A stretch of DNA of 64,000 bases, from positions 4,340,001 to 4,404,000 of the forward strand of contig NC_062248.1 in the NCBI RefSeq assembly GCF_905475465.1, given 5' to 3'. Position 1 is the stretch's first letter; each line of letters begins with the position of its first letter. Shown here in pieces: positions 1-8,900 of the stretch. The notes beneath the pieces are model-generated. The model saw only the letters and a list, made by a program, of their open reading frames with translations. It was not told the origin of the DNA and did no database searches. A program made the translations under genes and the position numbers. The DNA comes from Pieris napi (Eukaryota; Arthropoda; Insecta; Lepidoptera; Pieridae).

Positions 1-779
1 GTATTAATTTTGGTCTTTAGTTCTGTCTCTGTTGTAATTATATTTTTATAGATTGTCCAGTCTGTAGTGTTCGAGTTGTATATCCTTAGGGGCGGTGCTA
101 CCAGATTAACTGTTGTAGTAACATTCAATATAACTGGTGTGTGGTCAGATGTGAGATCTATTCGAGGTTCTATGTTTAAGTAGTTACTATCTATGTTTTT
201 AACAATAAAAAAGTCCAATAAGTCAGGGATTCTATTTCTGTCGGTAGGCCAATAGGTAGGTTCTCTGCCGGAGTGACATTCTAATTTCATCTCTATTGTG
301 GCTTTACATAGTTGCCTTCCTCTAGTATTGTTCAGCCTAGATCCCCAATTTAAATGTTTAGAATTCCAGTCGCCAGCACATATAAATCTGTTACCCAGTG
401 TAGAAAAATATTTCGCGAAGTCGTTAGAAGATATAGTATGTTTTGGAGGACAATACACAGCGGAGAATGTAGTTTCTAGTTTGCTGTCTACAAGTTTAAT
501 AGATGTAGCTTGTATTTTTTCTGTTCGGTATTCCTCTATTGGGTAGTGTTTAATATTGTTTTTAATAATTACTGCTGTTCCTCCATGGCTATTCCCAGAT
601 GGATGATTGGTTGTGTATACTGTATAATTATTAAAGTTTATGTGTGTTTTCGGTGTGAATCTTGTTTCAGAGATTAGTGCTATGTCAATCATTTCTGTTC
701 TGAGAAAAGTTTCTAATTCTTGACGTCTTTCCGTCAAGCCGTTGGCGTTCCAAGTTACTACTTGGAGGTTTCGGGTCAT
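1..779 (-). CDS. LINE ORF2, N-terminal endonuclease domain (partial)
   Basis: The minus-strand frame from the ATG at 779-777 is open to the window edge, about 259 codons. It begins with the endonuclease opening VVTWNANGL and then shows LISETRF, a GNSHGGTAVI segment, CAGDWNSKH (catalytic D and N) and TSDHTPVI (catalytic SDH), in the order of LINE apurinic-type endonucleases that nick target DNA. The ORF1 stop and the ORF2 start overlap as ATGA, an arrangement suited to termination-reinitiation. The reverse transcriptase is cut off by the edge. Confidence 0.85.
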   Translation of the reverse strand, partial: MTRNLQVVTWNANGLTERRQELETFLRTEMIDIALISETRFTPKTHINFNNYTVYTTNHPSGNSHGGTAVIIKNNIKHYPIEEYRTEKIQATSIKLVDSKLETTFSAVYCPPKHTISSNDFAKYFSTLGNRFICAGDWNSKHLNWGSRLNNTRGRQLCKATIEMKLECHSGREPTYWPTDRNRIPDLLDFFIVKNIDSNYLNIEPRIDLTSDHTPVILNVTTTVNLVAPPLRIYNSNTTDWTIYKNIITTETELKTKIN

Positions 780-2164
780 TTTTTCACCAGGCTGCTGACT
801 AGCTGGACCATGCGGTCCATCATTTTGTCCATGAGTTTTTCCATCATTGTAACCATTGAATGTTGTAGTTTTTCAAACATCATGTCCATTAAATCAGAAA
901 AGTCGCCCATGTCGTTTTTTGTGTCTTGTTCTTTGGTTTTTGTTGCTTCTGAATAAGTTTTGGTTAAGCTTTGATTGTCTGTGCGGTTAGTCTTAGTACC
1001 CAGGTGGGGATCCGGGGTTTTCGTCTCTTTATTGTTAGGCATTGGTTTTTCTTTTGACTTAGGATCTAATTTAAGAATTCTTTCTCTATACCGTTTGTAC
1101 ACTTTGCATCCTTTGTAGCTGGCGGGGTGTTTTTCATCACAGTTCGCGCAAGTAGCCTCAGTGTCTGGTTTTTTTGTACATGTTGTTGTGGGGTGAGCGC
1201 TACCGCATTTAACACAGCGATAGGGCCTAAAACATTGGTTCTTGGAATGCCCAAATCTCTGACATCTCTTGCACTGAATGATTTCCTTTTTCTTATATGG
1301 GGCTTCAAAAGTAACCTTCATGTTATTCAAGTATTTCCCATCGAAAATGGCTTTGTTGTTTGGCTTTGGTTCTAAATCGACATAAAATACAGGCAACGGT
1401 TCCTTTGTAACACGATGTCTGATATTGACTATTTGTCTCACTTCATGTCCAATTTCATACAATTCTTTTGAAATTTCTGTGGTATTTTCTGATGCATGGA
1501 GTCCGCGTAGTACTATTCTGTATGCTCTCTCGCTTTTAAGCTGGTAAGTATAGTGTGAGATATTATTGGCAATGAAGTTCTCTCGGATCATTTTGTAAGT
1601 CTGGATGTCTTTAGGTATAATTTTTATAACGTGTCCAGATCTAAGTGTGGTCATTATGTAAAGTTCGTTCTTTATGAATTTATTAAGTACATCTTTAAGG
1701 GAGCCTACGTTAATTACGCCAGTAACGAAGATGGGTTCTGGCTTTGGTACATACACTCCACCTGCATTGCTGGCTCCATCCGTAGGCTCCGTGTCAAGTA
1801 GTTCAAAACTATTGCGTGTAGGGATCGCAAAGTCTGGGGAATTTTTCTGTTTTTTATTCCCGTCGTTGTGAATTGGACTTGTTTCTTTTCTTTTCTTTCT
1901 CCTGATGGGAATTTCATCCCTTTGCCATTCGTCTGACGTTATGTTGTCACTGTCAAATTGGGTCTCGGACTGTGAATCCAGGTTATCTTTTTCCTTGTTA
2001 TGTTGGTTGGAGTCATTAAGCTTTGCTGGCAGAGACGATGTCGAGTTGCTTCTGTTCCGAATAAACATGCTTTCATGCAAAGTTTGTTGGATCATGTTAT
2101 TAGGGTTGGTCGGTTTTTTAGAATTTGGTAGTGTTTGTTTATTATTTGTAATTAGTTGGTTCAT
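776..2164 (-). CDS. LINE ORF1, gag-like zinc-knuckle protein
   Basis: This 462-residue protein starts at the ATG at 2164-2162; the frame stays open slightly further upstream but has no ATG there. The N-terminal third is polar, low-complexity and rich in N, S and K. A central region of about 120 residues resembles the gag-like domain that precedes the knuckles in Jockey elements. Three cysteine-histidine knuckles follow (CKRCQRFGHSKNQC, CVKCGSAHPTTTC and a CANC..H..C variant), and the C-terminus is methionine-rich and probably helical. ORF1 proteins of this kind bind the element RNA and form particles with it. No internal stop is present. Confidence 0.85.
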   Translation of the reverse strand: MNQLITNNKQTLPNSKKPTNPNNMIQQTLHESMFIRNRSNSTSSLPAKLNDSNQHNKEKDNLDSQSETQFDSDNITSDEWQRDEIPIRRKKRKETSPIHNDGNKKQKNSPDFAIPTRNSFELLDTEPTDGASNAGGVYVPKPEPIFVTGVINVGSLKDVLNKFIKNELYIMTTLRSGHVIKIIPKDIQTYKMIRENFIANNISHYTYQLKSERAYRIVLRGLHASENTTEISKELYEIGHEVRQIVNIRHRVTKEPLPVFYVDLEPKPNNKAIFDGKYLNNMKVTFEAPYKKKEIIQCKRCQRFGHSKNQCFRPYRCVKCGSAHPTTTCTKKPDTEATCANCDEKHPASYKGCKVYKRYRERILKLDPKSKEKPMPNNKETKTPDPHLGTKTNRTDNQSLTKTYSEATKTKEQDTKNDMGDFSDLMDMMFEKLQHSMVTMMEKLMDKMMDRMVQLVSSLVKK

Positions 2165-2595
2165 TTTAGTCCCACGAGTAAGGCCGATATAACAGGTCAC
2201 TAGGAAGGTGACGCCTATTCTCCCTAGAAGGCTAATACAACGACGTTTGCCAGGTCCGTCGAAGTGGATCGTTTGCGACTGGTCTCCTACCAGCCATGCA
2301 GTCTCTTGGCACGAATCTCACCGTAGACTTAGGGTAATTTTTTATAGAAGTTGTCTTCTTCATAGTCCGGGCAATTAAGCCAAGACTACCGATCCTGCGA
2401 GCAGCGTTAACAGGGTTGCGGTTTGTGGGAGTCATTTCCTACTCTCACTGTTAGACCAAGCTGGTTAGGCTGGTTTGGTCGGGTTAGTTTACCGCCGCCC
2501 GAGACCCGGCGTTGTTATTCCTTTGGCACCACCCAGGGGGCACGTGTAGGGTAGTGGTTAGGTAGTTCCTACGGACGCGAATAACTAGACCCCCC

Positions 2596-2634
2596 AACTA
2601 TTTTCAGTAAAGTTTTTTTTTTAATTTTTTTTTT

Positions 2635-2671
<37 letters not shown>

Positions 2672-2699
2672 TTAACTATTTTCAGTAAAGTTTTTTTTT
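2596..2699. repeat. 26-bp direct repeat flanking a T-run/A-run
   Basis: The sequence AACTATTTTCAGTAAAG followed by a T-run occurs at 2596-2622 and again at 2674-2699. Between the copies are only a T-rich run and about 30 uninterrupted A. The duplication looks like the target duplication of an insertion that left little but a poly(A) tail, or a slippage or assembly product beside the LINE 5' end. Confidence 0.6.
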
Positions 2700-2797
2700 A
2701 TTAATTCGTAATAATTATGAGATTGGGAAAAATAAAACTATATACTAAATATAGTGTTCAATTATGTATAAATATTTATTGTTTATTTTATTTACAG

Positions 2798-2923
2798 TTT
2801 ATGGATCACCTCATGGCAGGCATTGAAGATATTTTAGGAAAACATGGCAATCACCATATACGTGATAAGTTCAAGAGGTTCGATAATCGGTTTATTAGGC
2901 CATTTTTACTACGCAATTATCAG
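2798..2923 (+). CDS. Nhe2: Nhe2 exon a (juxtamembrane tail)
   Basis: The exon has 42 codons, phase 0 to 0, acceptor TTTACAG and donor CAG|GTAATT. It encodes the end of the membrane domain (FMDHLMAGIEDILG) and the basic partner-binding stretch. It starts only about 200 bp from the antisense LINE. Confidence 0.85.
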
Positions 2924-5900
2924 GTAATTGATATATTTGCAAAAGTATATATACCCTTGTAAAGAAAACTTAAGCGATTTAATAGAGTGACGGAAAGTTT
3001 ATTGCCAGTTCTTCTCGTCTGCTCTACGCCCTTGATTTGAGAACTGGCAGTAAATTTAAATTTTTGAACGACTATTTTTTTACTGATATTGGTACATAAG
3101 TTATCTATGTGAATAAATTATATATTGATTTTGATTCTTACTAAGTATGGAGGCATTGTTGTAACCACGCAATAAGTAAGATTATAACATTACATTTTTC
3201 TATTTGTATTGACAAAAAAATTGTACTAAGAATATTTCGTCATAAGAAACTCAGTATTTTATATACTAAATAGATAAATGTACCGAATATTATACATTTA
3301 TCTATTATATTTATTTTTATATTGACGCTTGCGTACTTAAAAATTAAGTTTTCCTCAGATTACATGTACATGTGTCTTGGTTGAAAAGAAAGAGTTTTTA
3401 TATGTAATACTTTTGTCAGGGTGCCGAGCCAAAGATTCTAGAAACATACTCCAAGTTGGCCATGAGAGATGCCATAGAGTACATGCAGAGAAACGCCTCA
3501 ACCATTGGAAACATCTCCGGCGCTGAGTCAATGTCGGCTATATTTAAGAATTATACTAATGCCAATTTAAATGGAAGGTTCGTCTTCTCTTAATCAGATC
3601 TCTAGTTTTATCAGCATAGTCTAGAATGTCCAGTGTTACTAGTGCCACGTAAGATCCGCGTTATAAAAATCATAACTCCTTATTCAGAGTCGTCTAAATT
3701 ATTACCTTTTATAAAATATAGAATAGGTAAAGAAATTTGTAAAACAATTATTTGGTCAACGACTTTATTCAAACAAAATTATCACGATTATTGTTAACTA
3801 TACAAATTAGTAAGGTGTCTTGTCTAAGCCCCCAGGACTGTTCTTTGCTTCCTAATGGACGACTTTGAAAATGGCTTAGAACAATTGCGTACTCAGATTA
3901 TGGTTACTACAGATAATGCTATTTGTAATTCTAATCTTGTTATAACGTAGCACCTTTATGCATTTACACCAGATCAATAAACACCTACTGATTGTATTTA
4001 ATTATTTCATACTATTCATCAATTAATAGTCAACTCTGCCGTCTTAGAAAGCTAATTTTAGTTTTCTGTATAAATATGTTTCTTTGCATTTGCATTTCTT
4101 TGCGACTCGTAATTTGATATTGAAGACGTTATGTTAGTTTAAAAGTATAAAACGCAGTTAGCCATTTTGTCCTTGCGTATCAAGTATTTTACATTTTTTT
4201 AAGTAATCAAAATATACTTTTTCTTTTGCACTTCATAAGATTTCTGTGTTAAAATCAAATAGGTTTTCTTAGTAATCAATTACTTCAATTGATCAACTAA
4301 TCAATATTGTTTTGCAGTCCAAGTTTCAGTCAATTAGATTCGTCTACGTGGAACATAGACATGCAAGAATTGGAATATAATCCGTCCAAAAAGGATTTGA
4401 CCGATGCAAGAATTCACCACCTACTCGCTGAAGAGTTGTGTAAACCTTATAGACGGGTAACTATTTGGAAAAAAAACTATTATTCAGTTTCAGGAAATGG
4501 TTACAGCCCCTATATTTTGGATATATTTCTATTATCAAAAATAGTCCTGTATAATTAATTTTCGACATTTAAATGGCTATATATTGTATGAGTGCCAAAT
4601 AATTTTTATATTAATTATCAGTTGTCAGTTTTCCTAGTTTAAGTGTTCGCTGCAACCTTAAACGCGTAGAGAACAAGATACATGTATAGAATGTATAATA
4701 TATAATAATATTTTGTAATTTTTAGAGGCAAATTAATAAGATTTATTAGATACCAACTAATGTTCTTACAAATTTTCGATTATTACAGCATCGCCGTTTG
4801 AGCTACAGCCGTCACGCTGTGAACGACCGCGATTTGGGCATGCAAGTGAATTACAAAACGCACATGAATATACGTCGATTAGTCGGTGATAGAAAGCATC
4901 ACCACAAGCGCAGTAAGCGTGGGAAACAGGTAAGGGTAAATAAATCTTTTTATCACATTTATTAAAAATAGCTAGTTAGTAAAAAAATATGAAGTTAGAT
5001 AACTTTTTAATCTGTAGGATTAAAATTGATTTAAATTTAGAATGTGAATCATTCACCAAAGAGATCGATTACAAAAATAAAACTGGCTGTTAAATAAATA
5101 AAAACTTGAACCCACATCAAATGTACTACAAATATTTATTAGTTCTATTAATTGTTCAACAGAATTAAATGCATTAAACGATAAGCAATTGATATGAAGA
5201 TCTACTTTCTATAAGAGCTAATTTACACAGGGTCAGTAACTGACTACAAATTCGAGGCAAGTCAGTGCTGACCCGAAAAAAACCCTGTGTAAACTGATTT
5301 GAAGTCAGTACAGTGGCTTGAAGTCAGCGCTGACTTGAATATTCGGACACGAATTTTTTTAAGTCAGTTGGCGCCCCCCGCCACCCGCGCACCCCCACGC
5401 CAGCCAAATAAACCCCGTGTAAACAGACAAGTCAGTGCGTGGTTAGTCACTGCCGCTGCGTTGTAGAGTGACCACGTTTTTTTCGCTGGCGATAAAAATT
5501 AAGCTTAGCGAAGACGAAACCTTAAAATTGGTGCAATTATATGGCGAAAACGAGTGCCTTTGGGATATTAAATCCCTAAATTACCGCAATAAAGAAATGC
5601 GGTCAACAGCGTTGCAAAATATGGCTCAACAAATGCAAATCGAAGGGCTCACTTCTACTGAAGTAAAAAATAAAATTAAAGCCATAAGGGCTACATATTA
5701 TTTAGAGCTCGACAAGATACAAAAATCCACCAGATCTGGCGCTAGTGGGAACGTATATGTCCCAAAAGTCAAGTGGTTTCAAGAACTGGACGGCTTTATA
5801 AAAAATGCTATTGTAAATAAATAAATTTTTCAACAAATAATTAAATCGTCGTTTCAGTTGTTTTCGCGAATTCATTTTTCCCACTGACTTCACAAACGTG

Positions 5901-8900
5901 TGCTCATCGTGAGAAACGCACCACTACTACTTACTTCATGTAAACAGTTAAAGTCAGTCGCGGCGCCGACATTGGCGCTGCGACTGACTTGTCTACTTAC
6001 CCTGTGTAAATCAGCCATAAGTCTAATTTCTGCAAGTCAGTGCCAAGCCATAATAGTCAAGTATGTATTCGTCGATTTCGTTAGGCAACTCTTGTAACCA
6101 ATGTTAATTTTTTCGAAGTCGCTTGAAATAAGCCGCGCGGGGACTAATTTCAAAGCATTGTGTAAAAGTAAACACATTTACATAGTTTTTTGAAACGCGC
6201 ATTTCTTCCTTTGTTATTGTTTGTACGTTCCCAGTTGATATCTAATGATTCCATATTGTTTTGATTAAATATTTTTATTATTTTTATAGTGTGGTTTTTC
6301 GCGTACCGTAAATAATTTGAATATGTGTATAAGGTAGTATATATTATAGGTTTTAGGCTGTCTTACGGCCTCGCTAGAGACTGCCAGTAAAACGTTATGT
6401 CTTATTGATTAAAGAAATGAAATGGACACATTTTTTTATTTATAAGTTGTCATTATTTTCATTAGCAAGCAATAATTTTGTAATGAAATATGTACTCGCT
6501 ATGTCGCTACGCTTTCCGAAAATCGAATCGAAAATATAAAAAAAAAAAAAATGGTCGTTCCGTTGCCGTTCATCTACATTATCTACGAAAATGTTAATAT
6601 ATATTTAAGTCGACTATTGCTTATATCAAATAAGCAACATAATTTGTTCGAAGGGCATAAAATATATTTTGGAACGTTGCCAGGAAAGTCAATACGTATG
6701 ACGAATAATGAAGTCAGTTTCGTTTGTAAATGATTCCTTTCAAAATTAACTATCTATGAAGAAATACTGTTTAGATTGATTTATTTCCTAATCCTACAGC
6801 TAACATAAACTAAGCAGATAGCTAAAGATGGAATACAGAATATATATAAAAAGGTTCAAACATTTACAAAAGGAAAACAACATTAAACATTTAACAAAGC
6901 AATACCCAATACGGCTTTGTTGTGTGATAGTGTGGAAGTAAGGATTTGTACGTGAGGGTGTGTATGTGGGGAGTGCTCATGATGCAGGTTTTCTATGTTC
7001 TTATTTTTTTGTAAATGTAATGTAGTATACGACGTTCGACGAACTCTCCTGACGGTTTTGTATTAGGGATTGTTATTTGACAACCCCCTCTAAATCAGAG
7101 ATCTAATCTATATATATAAAAATGAAACCCATTTCCGTTGTCACGACATAACGTGAAAACGGCTTGACCGATTTGTCTGATTTTTTTTTGTTGTGTTTGT
7201 AATTGTCAGAAGAAGGTTCTTATAAAAGAAAAAAAGAAAAAAAATGCGCGGAAAATTAGAAAATTTAAGAATACTTAACCACCATTCAATTCTAACTTTT
7301 TGATGTAACCTTATGGCGTTTGACATAACATTGACAGAATGCGTGCTGCAAATATCGTCAAAGAGGATGTAAGAAAAATGAATATCGTTTAAAATAAATG
7401 CTATATAAAATATATGCTAATGCGATCGGAGTTATTATATTGATAATATAGTAATATGCGAGCCAGAAAAACAAACAAAGAATGTTGTATAACATAAAGC
7501 ATTAGAATAATAAACACTTTGTTTCTGAAATATTTTTTAATTAATTATACCAATTTGAAATCAATATTCATAGTTAAGACAGGACAACGTCTGTCGGGTC
7601 CGCTAGTCTTATATATTTTTTTTTTCAGGATGGCAAAAATGTATCCTTCCCCGAATTCCAGCAAAATGGTTCGGCCAAACAGTTCACGCACGGTAAAAAA
7701 AAGTATTATAGATTAGGTACTTAAATAAATTACTTACTAATATCACGAGTATCAGTCGCATGCACGCGTTGGTTTTGGTAATTTTTTTTATTAGTTACGC
7801 CATAGATGATTTTGTTACGACTGTGTTGTGCTTTTTTACACAAAATACTCGTTTTAGATATGCTTTTTTATGTTAAACGCAGCTAAGTTTTAGTTTTGCA
7901 CGTGCTCACAATAAAATTCTTAAATAAACATCACACACAATAGTATGTTAATATCTTGGGTGATGAGTGAAGCTTTCCTTTCAGATTATATTGATGAAGT
8001 GTTGCAAGAGGATGATGAGACTCCACGACGGGACAATGATGATGGTGGTATTACCTTCACTGCCAAATCTCCACGTAGGTATTTTGCATGACTGTGCTCC
8101 CTTTTGAATTTAAACTTGTCTAAAATTTGTAAACGATACTTCGTTAATACGATAATTCGCGGGAGAATATTATATGGTAAACTTTCTGGGTCGATATAAA
8201 AATCATATCTCTTATATAACAAATCATAAATAATGTATTAACAATACAGTCATTATAAGAGTAAATACAGTATATTTTGAGATCGATATTATTGAATAGA
8301 TACACCGTATTGAGAAGGACCGATTTAATTAAATATTATTCCATTACGGTAAGATTTGTTATATGTATTAATAATTATCATAACTAAAATTATTTTGAAT
8401 TTTGGGCAATATGTATATAAGGGCGCTTAAAATTTAATGAATCCAAGTTTGAATTCAATATTTGATGTTGTAAATACTTGTTTGCTGCTTAATTACTTTT
8501 TTATTAAAGTTTTTTTTTTATATCAGAGGACTCTCTTGTACTAAAAGTAAAATTTACAATAATCCAACATTCGAATCGAGTGTATTTTTTCTAATATTTT
8601 AAGCATGCTTTAAATATTCATGTGCTTCTAACAGCACAGTGTTTTTATTTGTGCTCAACGCTTGTTATTTTGATTATGGCTAATTACTTCCGCCAGTTAA
8701 CTAACTATTCGCTGTACTTTTAATTGCTCTTTTCGCTTGTTCAATATCATTTGTTTCATTGTTTTCTTTCCCTTCTGGCATTCTTCATGACACAACTGGT
8801 AATTTTGGCAACTGGACACAGCTGGATTTAAAGAAGTCAGTCCAACGTCCTCTCATAAGGAAAATAGTAGTTCTCTCCTGAACCAATTAGCAAATTTGCC

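Larger units (their letters stand above)
1..2595 (-). mobile_element. Jockey-clade LINE, 5' part, antisense to Nhe2
   Basis: On the minus strand this stretch reads as a GC-richer 5' UTR (about 2595 down to 2165), a gag-like ORF1 with three zinc knuckles, and the start of ORF2 with an apurinic-type endonuclease domain that runs off the left edge. That order, and the type of gag, fit the Jockey clade. The reverse transcriptase and 3' tail are outside the window. It lies in the Nhe2 intron upstream of the exon at 2798, antisense to the host gene. Both ORFs are open here, so the copy looks young. The 5' end at about 2595 is inferred from where the T-rich, duplicated flank begins. Confidence 0.85.
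4930..7628 (+). other. Nhe2 intron with two transposons
   Basis: This 2.7-kb intron holds a PIF/Harbinger-like element (5215-6017) and a non-autonomous Helitron (7107-7606). The remaining sequence (4930-5214, 6021-7106) is AT-rich, and I see no exon or RNA gene in it. Confidence 0.7.
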
